A stretch of 64,000 nucleotides of DNA from Symsagittifera roscoffensis (lineage: Eukaryota > Xenacoelomorpha > Acoela > Convolutidae), in assembly GCF_963678635.1 (NCBI RefSeq), contig NC_087064.1, forward strand, positions 20,818,509-20,882,508, read 5' to 3'. Shown here in pieces: positions 34,800 to 47,800 of this stretch (the stretch's first letter is position 1; the number at the start of each line of letters is the position of its first letter). The translations under genes and the position numbers were made by a program. Below the pieces are notes generated by a model, which did not search any database, was not told where the DNA came from, and saw only the letters and a program-made list of their open reading frames with translations.

Positions 34800-36830
34800 C
34801 ATCACATTCATATTTCATTTCATTTACATTAACACAATTTGAATAATTTTTTAATTTTAAAATCTGGCAGTTGACTGAAACTTTAGGAGTTTTGTTTTCA
34901 AATGATATTTTCCGCAAATCTGTTCAGTTAAAAAACTCAAAGCAAAACAGCATTCGCAAAAAACCTCCAAAATAACCTGAAAAACAAACCGTATGACTTC
35001 TGATCTTTGAGCAACCGTTATCTTTTGAAATAGCTTGTAAAATTCTCGAAAACTACCCTAACAAACCTCTTTTCTCCCGCCCCCTCAAGAGTTTGCCCCC
35101 TTCAAACCCAAAGGGTCCATCCTTTGTACTATTTGATATAGCCCTTTTTAGTGGCACACCCTAAAAATTTTCTACATGCGCCTTGGGCGCCAAATTTTAA
35201 TCATTTTGAGGGTGCAGAGTTTTTGGTCAAATTTTTCCAAAAAGTGGCTAAAATCTTTTTTGGCGTTTTTCAAAATTTTTTTTGTTGCGCAGAAAACTGA
35301 GGGAAAATAAGGTCCCTAGAAGGTTTTGGTAGAGCTCAGGAAATCAAATTGGTCGACCTCTAAAAAAAGCTCGACAAAATTTTCGAATTTTTTTTGAAAA
35401 ACCGCCCCCCTCCCCTTGAGAAAATCCTAGATCCGCCCCTCTTATGTCTCATAAATTTATGCATTTTGAAAATGCGTCATAGGCTAATACATCCAGGCCG
35501 AAGGGCCCACAACGGATAATTATTATCGCAGACACAAGACGCTTCAAGGTCCTCATCGTCGGATGATTAACTTTTGTACCCAAAATCATCGCAGAAGAAA
35601 AGACAACTTAAAAAGGCCATTGCCAAAAGAGAAACAACTAGGAGTCACACAACTAACTCGAACCAGCAAACAACAACCTCAATTCCAGTTTCTGCCTAGA
35701 TCCAGATATCTGAGCGACAAGCAAAAGCAAGAGCGACATCAGAATTAGCCAGTAAGCCAGATTTTCGATTTTTCGATTTTATTTTCCACGCAAGTTTAGC
35801 AGACAGCCTTCACGGATATCTCACAGTTTCGATAAAAATAGTCGCATTGTTTTTGTTCCTACTTTCGTAACGAAAGTAACGGAATATTTGTGCTCGGGGT
35901 GGGTTTTTTTTCTTCAGACAAATTTCGACTTTTCAACTAGCCATTTTGACGTTTTTTTAATCATTCAGAAAGTATTTTTGTCTTGAGCTAAAATTGGAAG
36001 TGATGTTTTACCTGCGATTATTTTTCGTAAAGTTATGGGGGTTTAAAGATTGGTATTTTGGGCAATTTGGGACATTTAACAAGCGATTTATTTCGAGCTA
36101 ATAACGCGTAAGCGGAGATTTAAACCGTCTTAGAAATCGTTCCAATTTGGTTCAAAGAAGCTTATTTGCCACGAATGATTTGTTACTAGGTGCAAATTAT
36201 ATCACTTTGTACTTTATGTTGCGTGTGGGAAGATGATTTTCTTAAAAGATCTCAAATTAAAAAAAAATTAATTTACCTTAATTTTTTTTTCATGTTATCA
36301 CTGCTTCGTAGACCTTAAAAGGCACTGCTTAGCACTGCTTCGCCCTGAAACGAGCAGTCTTGCTTTTTTTTCAAACCAGTACAGAGGAGAGTGATATTTA
36401 AAGCATCAGTCGTTTTATGATTAAGATTTCGGAAAAAGTAGATGTTTTTCTTTCAGATATACCCAATTATTCGTTTAACTGATTGTAACCTCAGAGTAGA
36501 ACAACCATCCCATTATAGTATAATCACACTAAGAGGGCTTTTATAGGTTTTTGTTTACAAATCTAGGGAGGTGGCTATATTGAGAAACATCAAAAACATG
36601 ATACTTGATCATTTAATTTTTGATACCTCTTCATAAACCTCGTTTTTATACTTCAATAACTATGCACTGTCAAAATTGGTTCCGTACATATTGAATTTAT
36701 GCCTGGAGTAGCTTACAAAAGTAATTTCAGTAAAGATATAGCGTCTGTTCGTCACGCTATCTTATTTTCGGCCGGATATATTTGTGCAATTTCTTAGTCT
36801 AATACCGATCTTAATCTTACTTTTAAAAAT
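34800..36830. other. No gene seen; AT-rich with C-rich phrases
   Basis: Between 35040 and 35440 there are phrases related to the repeat family (gaaaactaccctaacaaacc; cccctccccttgagaaaatc). The palindrome actttcgtaacgaaagt lies near 35861. No supported gene. Confidence 0.5.
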
Positions 36831-38020
36831 AATCATAATAAATAATAAATTGTTTCCAAACAATATCTAGTTACAAAGTTAATTATAAAAAATTTATAAA
36901 TACAAGTTAAAATCGTTTGGGAGAACACCATTAAGCCAAGACGGCCCGTTTTCAGGTGTCTCATTAAGCGGAGAACAAAAAAGTAGTTAAATTCTTCGAT
37001 CCAATGCAATGGACATTCTACCGGTAAACATTTACTAAACGTAAAACTTCTTTTTTCACACCTGTAAACCATTCTCTACAAAAAATAATAATTTTGTTTT
37101 TGTTTTATCGGGAATTTTTTTCTATCCATAGCCTAGAAACCAACAGAAACAAGTTCTACTTATTGATCAATAAAATGTCTCAAAGCATGCCCAGTAAAAA
37201 CGTATTTCCGAGAATGTAATTATCCAAAAGTTTATGATTAAAACTTTTTAATTAAAACCGAGAAGGCCCATTCAAGAAATTGACCCAGGCGGGAAAAAAC
37301 TTATTACAAAGTTAAACATTTTTTTAATTTTAGGATTAATCGACCCTCTGTTTTCTATTTAAAGCTAGTCTTTAAATTGTTTTTCTCTTTGAAAATATCA
37401 CGTTTAATTCTTTTTTAGTAATGGAATAGCTCAAGGTGTCCACTTGGCTTTCTTTTCGAATAATTTTCTCGATTATTTTCAGAACTTTGTACGCAAAAAA
37501 TTCTTTTATGGTATATATTTTAATTTCATGCATTATATCAGTGATTGAATCCATCCTGTGTTTATAAAAAATTATTCTGATTAGCCTTCTGATTTTTATT
37601 TCCAGTTATAACAGTTTGGTTTTGTCCGCATTTGCGTAAACTAAAACTCCATAATGGATGGTTGGTGGCACGTAGCTTTTATAAGCAAATATTAATTGCC
37701 GTCCCGTTAGAAACTTTCTCAATTGAAAAAACACTCCACAGATTTGCAAAATTTTGTTTTTTTACCATATCAATATGCTGATGAAAATTCAATTTACTTT
37801 CAAGATGAGTTTCAAGATACTTATAACATTCTACACCATTTGGTTGTCATTTAAAAAACAGTTGACTGGTCTTTTTTCAGTTTTTTTTTGCTCCGACAGT
37901 ATCTCATGGTCTTGGTTTTTTTGACATTCAGCGTCAATTGTTTCTTGTCTAACCAATCATTTTCTTCAAGCAAAGCCGATTGATGTGCAAAAGCAATATA
38001 GTCTTTGCTGTTTGTGGATT

Positions 38021-38562
38021 TCAGAACAGTGTCATCAGCATAAAAAGTACCCCTGTGTTTTTTGGGGCTGTTTGTAGATCGTTGATGTAGAGTATGAATA
38101 AAAACGTGCCAACGATAGATCCTTGAGGTTCACAAAAAGATACCAGTTTAAGTTCGGTCTTAAAAGAGTTAGCTTCGATGTACTGATAGCGATTGTCAAG
38201 GTAAGATTCCAAAAGATGTAATATAGGCCCTCTGAATTCTATATGTTCCAATTTTATTAACAGATTAGAGTGATCAAGAGTGTCAAAAGCCTTGTTAGCT
38301 TCAAAAAAGTATTCTGAAAAGTTAGTTTTTCGTTCGATAGCGATGTTGAAACTTCCTTCTTCCAACAATGTAAGGATGGCGTCAACAGTTCTTCTTTTTG
38401 ATGTGAAGCCATTTTGAGTGTTTCGGATGATTTTAACTTGTCTACATATGATTGGGCTCGTTTAAAAAGTAGACGCTCAAAAATTATGCCCAGAATTGGA
38501 AGAAGCGATATTGGTCTATAGTCTGAGGGGTCATTGATGTCTCCCTCTGTTAAAATAGGCAC
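38021..38562 (-). pseudogene. LINE reverse transcriptase, broken
   Basis: DPSDYRPISLLPILGIIFER is followed, after a frame change, by EANKAFDTLDHSNLLIKL (motif A, usually DxxKAFDxxxH), then LESYLDNRYQYIE, then EPQGSIVGTFLFILYINDL (motif B). The catalytic FYADDTV (38048-38025) is intact as DNA but sits one nucleotide out of frame. Motif A normally starts with Asp (DLSKAFD); here it is EANKAFD. Inactive. Confidence 0.9.
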
Positions 38563-39286
38563 ATTTTTTGCAATTTTTAAACAATTTGGATAGATTCCTG
38601 AGGTTAGGCAGTCATTAAAATTTCAGACAAAGGGCCTGCTGGTATAGTTTTTAAATGCTTGACGAAAACAGTGTTGATATCATAGCAATCTGTGTTATAT
38701 TCATTTTTTAAAGTTTCGATGACATCAATGACTTCACTTAAATCAATTTTTTTTTTCAAAAACAACGATTGCTGCCGACGGATAACATTATTTTCCATGC
38801 AAATTGGTTTGCTTTGCGAAAGTCTGGAGCAAATATTTGCGAAGTATTCGTTAAAATACTCAGTGTCCCCCTTCGATAAATTAAGTGATTTGGAAATTTT
38901 CCCTTCACATGTCATTTTCCTGAAAGTTTGGAAAAATTTTTTTGGTTTACAATAATTTATTTTGATAGTAATTTCTTTTTTTTATGTATGATTAGAATTT
39001 TGACTATTTTATTTTGGGAACTATCTTTGTTCCGGGCATCCATTGATTTTATTATTCAAAAGTTCTTGTCGCAACCGTCGCTTTTTTTGCTGCTGCATTT
39101 TTTAATTCATTGTCAATCCATAGATGTCTTTTATTGTACTATTAAACGCTTTGGGAAAAAGTATCAACTGCCTTCATAAGGATCAAACTTATTTATTCTA
39201 AAATCCGAGAAGACTTTTGAGTGTCTTCGGGATTCTATAACTGCATACATTTTTCAATCTCATGCTGCAAATAAAAACTTATTTTC

Positions 39287-40012
39287 TCACTTATATCCCT
39301 TTTTTTTTAACTTGTTCCAGTTTCTAGCAAATTTTTTTTCAGTAAAAACGTCCTTTTTCAGAAAAATTGAAAAAAAAATTAAAACCAAATGATCAGACAC
39401 TGAATTTTTGATAACTTTTGTTGAGAAACTTGAGGTGCAGAAAAATAAGTCAATCAAAGTGCTACTACGTTCTGTCACTCTTGTTGAGAGGCAGCTCATT
39501 TTGTTTTCTAACATGACATTTCCTATCATGATATCCTCATTTTTCATTCGCTTTGTCGAATTTAGCAAAAAATTTACGTTGAAATTACCACAAGTTAATG
39601 CCCAAGCGTTAATACATCCAAATAATTTTGCAGTCTTTCGAAAGTAGCGTTGTTTAGAGAATTTGGTGGAATGTAAACACAGGTTACTACAATTTTCTGA
39701 TTTATTTGGGTTTTTATGAGAACTGACAAAGTTGAGATATTGTTATCTTTTTTTGTTTTATTATGCTATGGTCGAACCCTGTGTTAACATAGATGCCGAT
39801 ACCTCCTCCTCGTTTAATTCTAGCGCAACTATAGAGAGGTTCGTATTCTTGCATTTGGAAAGTTTCATTGTCAGAGTTATTTTGAGCCAGGTTTCAGTTA
39901 AACAAAAGTTATGTGGACGTTGGGCCAACTGCTCTACTTCTAAATCAATTTTTTCAAAGTTTCGAAGCAGTGATCTGATGTTTTGTAAAGTTTTAGAATC
40001 TATTTCCTCCAT
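39287..40012 (-). pseudogene. LINE APE-type endonuclease, broken
   Basis: The N-terminal block has NIRSLLRNFEKIDLEV and HNFCLTETWLK, matching N-I-R-S-L...D...LTETWL of APE endonucleases (the Glu is a metal ligand). The C-terminal block at 39568-39287 has STRVTERSSTLIDLFF and SVSDHLVLIF, matching the TLID...SDH block with the catalytic His. The two halves are in different frames with a decayed middle. Confidence 0.85.
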
Positions 40013-40202
40013 GTCTCTGTTAACCGTATGTTCTGTGTACCATAATATTCTCGCATGGTTTCTTAACTAGTTGAAAATTTAATCAATTTGTGAAGATCTT
40101 GTTTTTTTTAATTAATGTTTTCTAACTAGAAAAAAAACTGTGTTATTTTGAAAGCTACGGAAATCGCCACAATGAGTTGTCAGAAATCAGAAACCACCTA
40201 GG

Positions 40203-40682
40203 GCAGTGCGGAAATAGCACAAACTCTAGGTAGTTTCACCCCGTAGTCTAAAGTATTCTTTTTCATCGCAATAATACGAATGTTACTAGCTTTCAGTTTT
40301 GGTTCCGTAAAAGATTCTATCACTCCATCTCCAATCTCTCGCCTCCTTTTTTCCTTGTTCAATTTTCATCATTTTCCATTTCCCTGATTTTTTCCATTTT
40401 TTAAAATTCTTTTCCTCATTTTCAGCATCTACATTTAAAGATCGCAAGAGCAGCGCGGAAATCACGCACGCTCTGGGAACTAATAGATCAGGATAAGTTT
40501 TCATTTTGAGTTTATTCTAATTGCGTTTTAAAGAAAAATAAAACATAATTTGGTTTAATTAACCACAAAGCAGCGCGGAAATTGCACCAACTTATATATG
40601 CTTTTTTCAAAAAGGAAGACTACTTGGACTGTTTTTATCTATCAAGTCTTAGACCAGCAGTGCGGAAATCACACCAACTTAC
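40203..40682. repeat. Four short monomers upstream of the LINE
   Basis: The motif GCAGYGCGGAAAT followed by a CAC-rich half occurs at 40203, 40450, 40570 and 40657. In LINE orientation each monomer reads AGTTGGTGNNATTTCCGC. Their location immediately upstream of the endonuclease ORF suggests promoter monomers of the element's 5' UTR. Confidence 0.7.
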
Positions 40683-40810
40683 CTAATGTCGTGTTAGATA
40701 ATAATCAACTATTTTTTCGCTGATAGTTCCTAATTTAAAAAAATATGAAACGAAACGCGAAAAAAAGATATGCGAAGGAAAAAAAATATACGATAAAAAA
40801 AAGAAAAAAA

Positions 40811-40880
40811 AACAAAAGCAAATGTGTTGAATGGTGTCCGCCTGAAAGGAATAATTTCACAGATTCAACACATTTTGTCA
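40811..40880. repeat. A-rich tract and inverted repeat
   Basis: An A-rich run is followed by atgtgttgaat, about 30 bp, then attcaacacat. The two arms can form an 11-bp hairpin. Confidence 0.6.
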
Positions 40881-41416
40881 CAAACATTACCAGTTTAGGC
40901 TAGAGTAGCACTTCATATGCTTTACAGTTTAACTCAATTCATTTTGTGTTTTTCTGTTAAAGTTTAACAGTCGGCACACATTATCCGTTCAGATTCCAAT
41001 CATTGAGTTGGTTTTTAGTTTGCAGGGGATTCCCTTTCATTGTTGTCATGACGAGAGTTGGTGTAGATTCATTTTTTTTGCTTAGCAGCATTAATCGTTT
41101 GCAATTCGTCAACTGCGTGAACTCGCTTAAACTTTATTTCGCCCCGACGCTTTCATCATGGACAAGCGTTTGTACGATGCATTTATGAGTGGTAGTTATC
41201 GAGTTCATATCAATGGCCGCTTTCTTATTTATTGCTTCTTGTTCAAGGAGGCGTTCTGTTTTGTATATTTTACGCTTGTTTCAATTATTTTTCTTACATT
41301 TCAGATTCCTCCTGGCCGTGTATACAGCGTGCTTATTGTCGAAGTATACAAACTTGCAAATGATAGTGGGAATATTGTTTCCTAAGTTTCCCATAAACAT
41401 GTGACAAGCTTTAATT

Positions 41417-41441
41417 CCCCCGCCCCCCCCCCCCCCCCCCC
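41417..41441. repeat. Poly(C) tract
   Basis: 25 bases, nearly all C with one G. On the minus strand this is a G-run that could form a quadruplex and is prone to sequencing error. Confidence 0.95.
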
Positions 41442-41884
41442 GAAAACTTTTTATTCTCAGACTTGTCTTGAAAAAATCAATTATCGCATCCGTAACGTCA
41501 GTTACTGCCCTTCCATCGAATGGCTGACTCCATACAAGCACACTATCCTTGCTAGTATACCTTTCCTGAGCTTGCAGCCTGGTATCTATATTTAACTGCT
41601 TGAGCTTAAGACCCGTAATTTCACACTCTTGTTTTTTCAATTTTTTCCAGCAAAAAAAAACAGTTCCAATTCCATATTACTCACTTTTTTATCTCCCATA
41701 AATTTACTCACGGATACCTCTTGGGTTGCAGAAACCTGAAGCTGAGTTCCAGTGCCGGTTTCCATCATAATAATAAAAACTCAAATTGATAACAAAAAAA
41801 TCAAGAAAAAATCGTTTTCTTTAAACGTCTGAATTAATAAATCAGCGTGGGAAATCTTATATCTCCTGGTATCAATAGATCTAG

Positions 41885-44800
41885 TGTATACTGGTATTTA
41901 TGGCTTATGTATCTGGAACTTATTCCAAAGGAGAACAAGCATTACAAGTCATTGTCATTGTGTTACTTACGGATCATGATTGGTTATTAAGAGAACTTTT
42001 ATAGAGATCGTTTTATCAAGACTTTAATTGTTTGTAAATACTAGTTTTAAACTGGTTCCACCCATCAGGGTTTTAGAGAGTTTTTAGTTATCAGATTGTT
42101 TATTGTAGTGAAGGATGGATGGAGAGACATCTTTGTTTTTCGGAGTCTTTTTTTTGACGCAGTGACTGCGTGAAGGAAAAAGAGATGTAGTTGTCTTCGA
42201 GGAGAGAAGAATGGTAATTCTTCGTGCTCCTGAAGTGGGTCTCGATTTATCCTAGATCGTATTGAGTGAACGTTTCAAGATTTCAGCTTGAGCGCGACTA
42301 CGTGCAAGCTGAACTTTTGTCCTTCCTGTGTGAAGCTCCAAGTTACTAGTATGTGGAGTCAACATCGAGTTGGCCATTGTCTTTCTTCAATGAGTTTCTT
42401 TGCTGCGATAATGAGTCCATACTTCAAATCTTGTGACGGTTGTAACTACGGCAACAAACCAATAGATTCTCCTTTCCAGAAATGGAAAGTCGTCGAGTTT
42501 TAATCTCCCATTGCTGCTCGTTCCGTTTGCTCTAAGAAATAATTCACCGTGCACCTTGAATCTATATCTTGTTAAGCAGATCATTTTTAACTATTTTCGC
42601 CAAAGCGTTTTTGTTTAGTTTCGGTTATTTAAAATTTGCTCAACCTAGAGCAGCTCTCGTTAAAAATAGAGTGTGGGTTCTAAGCGTGGTGTAGTTCGGG
42701 TTGTGAGGCCGGATATAGAGAATGCTCAGGATGTCCTACTGTTAGGTTGGGCCAGTTGGGGAATATTATTTTCCGTCCCTTTGAGCAGAGTCTTTTTTTG
42801 TGTTCATCTTTTAGTTCTTTTTTATCAGGTGTTTTTCTCTTTTTTGTTTTTGGTTGTGTCCTTCTATCAAAAACAGATTGTCGTGTTTTAAGTTTTTTTG
42901 AGTTTTTAGTGTTTCTACTGGTTTCTAAAAAACTTGAATGTGGGTTTCAACAGAATAATTTATCCAGTTTTATTCTGCGTTTAATTTGGCCTGAGCACCG
43001 TGCGCCTTTCTTATTCATGCGGTTTGTTTTGTGGTATTAGTAAGCTGCGTTGGTTAATTTAAATTTACTTATAATCCCTTCTAACCGGTTTAAAGGAATG
43101 TTTGAAATGCGTGAAAACAAGTTAGAGTTGTTATCAGTTATTATTTAAACTCAAAGTTCATTTATTAAACAAATCTACGTGGGCAGTTGTGCGATTTCGG
43201 TGGATAGAGTTTGTGAAATATGCTCGAGTAAATGAAAAATATGGAGTACACAATTAAAAGATAATTGCTTGTAATTTTTGTTGCATTTTTTGAATTTATT
43301 AATCGTTTTTTTTTTTTTGAAATTTATCACAGAAATATTAATTTATTGCATTGTTAGATCAATATTTAAGAATTGTAAGTAGACTTCGTGATTTTTTGTT
43401 TCCATTTTTATTGTTTTAGATGAATGACTGGTAAAATCTGAAAACGAATAATGGTGAGTCTTTTGTCTTTTTTGTTAGTAATTATACTTAAATTCATACT
43501 TACGAGGGCTCTGTTTCAAGGAAAAATTCATTAGGCAAGTTAGTTTTTATCATGTCGGATGTTTTGAGAAGCTAGGAGAGCGAGCGGATTTTGTTTTTAA
43601 GGCGAAGCAGAAGCCAAAAAAGTTCCTGCGCTCTGCTGATTTTTACTTCTTCGGTAGGTTATAAAGCTTGCGATTAAATTTAGTATTTTGAATGTGATTG
43701 AGTAGGATTTTTTCAATTGGCTGTTCATATTTGTCGGGAATTATTATTGGGCGAGCATCATAAATGGGAAAGGTGTTGGTTAGTGGGCTGAAATTATACA
43801 TTTGTCTGGCAGGATCATATTTACGGAGAATGCCGTGTAAGTTAGTAGATTTAATACAATAGGTGAAATTTGATGACGTGTACTTGGAATTGATAAGCAT
43901 AAAACGATTTTGTGTGTTACGAGCTGGTGTGTTTCTGATATAATGATTTTTGTATAATTTTATAATATGTGTAGCTGTGGGTTAGTTTGGTCTGTAACAT
44001 AACTTCATGCGAAGAGTGATTGTCTCTTTCCTTGGGTGTAAGGAAGTGAAATGTGAGTGCATAAATGATTAAATTTACCGGAAATCGGTTAATCAGTTTT
44101 TGTGTTTGTTAGTTCGCGGGCAATATAGTATCAGTGCTTGTATCAAATTTTGTATCAGTGCTATCTAAGTGGAATATATATTTTGATCTAATGAAAAATT
44201 TTTCAGTTAATTGAGGATTAGTGATGGGATTGTCTTCGTGTGGGGTATCTTCTATGTAACTGGTGACAGCATGATCGTAGTGGTTAATGGAAAGTCTGTT
44301 TGCGCGCATGGTGCTATAAATCATTTTAGGGTTTGGCTTAATGCGATGATAGTGAACTGGTTCTCGTTAATCGCGGTGGTTAGTTGGTGAATGAAAGAGT
44401 GGCAGAGTTCATTATCTTTGGGGTTGTTTTTAGTGGGAGTTTCAGTTGATTAGTAAAATTGTAGTAGGAAGACCGAGAGAGTGTGGGAACTAGCACTTTT
44501 TCATCAGTGAAAAAGTTCATTTGGTTGGTAATAATAGTATTGTATATAGTATATTTTATATTAATAGCATAGTATGTATATTGGGGGGAAAATGGTAAGT
44601 TGTGGATTAAAAACTCTGGGGTGCAAGTGTGTTGCGGGTGATGGTTACATTGTCGGGATGAATGTGGACGACTAATAAGAAATTGAGGTGTAGTGTTAGG
44701 GTGCTCTTGTCGGTGCAATATGAACTGAATGAGTTGAGGATTTGGATGTTGAGGCTGAGTGAGTTAGTTGATGAAATGTTAAGGCGTTATTTGTGTCATG

Positions 44801-47800
44801 AAGGTGCGGTTGTCGGTCATTTTTGCTGGGTGCGTCGCGTTGATTACTTGACATTAGGGAAAGGGTAGGGTAGCGTCAGTGTACAAAGAGGAGGAGGAGA
44901 AAGAGGTTTCATCGGGAAGCTAGGAAGCAATGGGTTGAAAAAGTGGTTGGGAAAAAATTGTAGGGCTGAGTTCGGAGTTAAGTAATTGATCAGTGGTACC
45001 TATATCAGAAATATTAAAGTTAGATATGGTGGTAAAAAATGTTTGGGTTGAATCGTCTGAATCCATGCGAGGTGAGTTAGAGGACAAACTGAGAAGGGCA
45101 GAAAAGGTGAGATCTGAGAGTAAATGCGAGAAGAGTGTCGTTGGAGGTTTGATGGTTAGGAAATGGAACGGTTGAGGGATTCAATCTGTCGGCTCATTGT
45201 GTGCTAAAAAGATGATTGTTTTAAGACAGAAAGTTTGTTTTGTAAGCCTGTTCTAGAAGTTTTTCGTATGTGTAGTCAGTATTTGGTTGATGGAGTGTTA
45301 TATGAGATAATGGACTTCGTGGGAAGTTACTGCCTTGAGAGGTATGTTCCTTGATTGCTAGTGTGTTCCTACAATTTTTTGGAACTTAGGATAGATGTTG
45401 AATATTTTGTAGATACGCTATATGTGGTGGTGCTGTGGGTGTTGAGTATGCAGTGTTTTGTGAAGTGTCAAATGTGTTTGGTTTTATAGCTAGCTTTTTT
45501 TTGTTATATTCGCTAAATTGAGCGTCAAGAAGGAATTTTTTGATTGAGGTGGAAAACTCAAAAAAACCTGCAAACAAAATGCGTGCTACGCCTGCTTCTC
45601 TATTAATTTGTGTGTGTATTGCCTATGTGTTATAGATTCCTTGGAATAGTCAAAAGAGAAATCCAATAAAATTAAACTTTGCGTTTGATATAGTCAATCT
45701 TTCTAATATATAGTAGGGCAATCCTATCTCTAACTTCTGGGTGAATTGTTCCGCCAGTTTTTCCTGCATTTTAACAAAATTTTGTTGGGATGTAGGATCT
45801 TTTGTCGTCTCGACTCTGAGATGGGTTTGGAGGGTCAATAGTTAATTTACCTGTTTTCACGTCGAAATTTTGTCATATTCGACAAGAATTTCTGAATAAT
45901 GTGTTTTAAAAAGTGGTTTGGGAAGCAATTTAAGTATTTAAAAGCTATTTCTGTTTCAACGTGAATTTGAAAGCGTGTTAATTTAATTTGTATACCGTAT
46001 ATTTTTTTAATATTTTTGTCGGTGTGATCTAATGCGCTTAGGATTGATTTTGTCGAAAGGTGTAGATTGTATCAAGTTTTTTTTTGGTGAGATTTTATCA
46101 TTCTTGCGTGAACTTTAGCTAATTGAAATGTGGTGCATGTGTCTTCAGGGCTGGTTGCCTGTGTTCTTGTAGTGGGGTTGCAATTTCCATGATTATTTTT
46201 ACAAGGTGAGCGCCTTCTTTGATAAAGTATGTTATCGACTTTTAAATATCGTGTGAGCTGGTTTCTTTTCTAATTGAATTTTCCAATCAGAAAACATATT
46301 TTTTTCTTTGTTTGTATAGCTTTTGTTTTTAGTGTCTGACTTACCTTTTGGTGGATTGTTGATTTCGATGTGTGGTATCCAGTTTTTCTCACGTAATTCA
46401 TATGTTAAACGTCCGTGTGCGCCATGATAGAGGAATTTATCATCTAATTTAATATGACCTTGATGTCGTTCAAATGTTGCTTGGTGTGCAGGATCTGTAA
46501 AGACTTCAAAATTAACTAATTTTTGATTTGTGCCTACATTTGTGATGAGTTTTAAACGTTGTAATTCGTTTTTTCAATCTTGAGGATTGAGATTTAAGAG
46601 TCTTTTGATTTTACTTTGATAAGAGGATTCATGGTCGAGTCTGTTTTAGTTGTGTTTGAAATTTGTGAACAATAAACTTTCTTTTGGGAAATTTTTGCTG
46701 TAAATTTATGTCTTGTTACAGTTGTAGCTCGTGCTTTTGAGTAAAGGGTATCTATGTTGACTCGATGTCTTGTGATTCCAAATTGTTATTTGATTAACTG
46801 CGTATTAATGTAGTGTTTTTGCTGAGTTTCTTCACAATCATTATGTGTCACATGGAGGTCTTGTGGTCTTGTTCTGGCGGAAGGATTTTGATGATGTCTG
46901 AGTTCTAAAATTATAAGTCGGGAAAGAGTGTTTATTAGAAATTTTGTTAAAGGACACATTTGTATGATAATCATGAAAAAAGATTATAAAATGTTATATA
47001 GCCGATTGTCTTTTTTGTGCATCGATCATACTTGTAGATAAGTTCTGTGGTGATAAACGAAGGGGGTAAATTTTGAGCTGTTATATTTGTTGGAGAAAGT
47101 GATAATTGATGATATACCAAGTTTTTAATTTTATGGTGAGTTCGAATTTGAGAGATAAATTGCGTTGGGTAAGGATTTGGATATTATGTTCTTGTATGTC
47201 TTTATGAACATCGTGTCTCTATTGTAGTCTGTTAAGTGCCCAATTATCTAGTCGATTACCATCGAGGTGTCGGCAAAAAAGTGGAGGGGGTGCTACAAAA
47301 GGTTCCAATCTAATCTTAAGGGTACACTTGTACTTTGAAGTTCATGATATCTGTCGTCTAGGGGATTTGGGAAACTTATGGGAAATGTAGTTGTTGGTGT
47401 TTGACCTGTTGCTAATGGTATTGATGTTGGTGAAAGAGTTTCTGGCAAGGATAAAGAGGTGTCTGTTGCATTTCTATGGGTTCATTTACCAAGTTTGGTT
47501 CAACTCGGAGAAATGTTTGTGTCATCCAATGTGGGAGTATATGCGAGGAAGTGAAGGGATCAAAAGGATTTTAACGAATTTTTTAAGAGGCGTTGACGGT
47601 AAATAGTCTGACGGATTATTTGGCGTGTTTTGTTGGAAAATTTTTTGAAGTGATGGATGTAATGTGTTACTAGAAAAATTGAAATCGGTGGCCGATGATG
47701 GTGATGAGGGTATGTTAAAATGAACTCTTAGTGTGGCAAAATTTCGATTTCGTCGGGGGTGAATACTTTGTCTATCTATTGTAGATGTTAAATTTTGCTT

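Larger units (their letters stand above)
36830..40080 (-). mobile_element. Non-LTR retrotransposon (LINE), Jockey/CR1-like layout, decayed
   Basis: The minus-strand order is endonuclease (40012-39287), linker (38915-38604), reverse transcriptase (38562-38021) and a C-terminal tail reaching about 36.84 kb, where GPSWLNGVLPNDF resembles the G-P-x-LWN-x-LP motif near the end of such ORFs. An APE-type endonuclease plus this type of RT places it in the Jockey/CR1 group broadly; I cannot assign the clade. Several frameshifts break the ORF. Confidence 0.85.

Noticed and set aside
36833-37072. Independent 79-codon gene
   Set aside because: A neighbouring frame carries the GPSWLNGVLP motif, so this is better explained as the decayed C-terminal end of the LINE.
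42288-43040. Plus-strand frames in the tandem unit (and copies at 54.9-55.7 kb)
   Set aside because: T-rich and hydrophobic by composition, opposite to the retroelement genes; conservation between the units is explained by the recent duplication.
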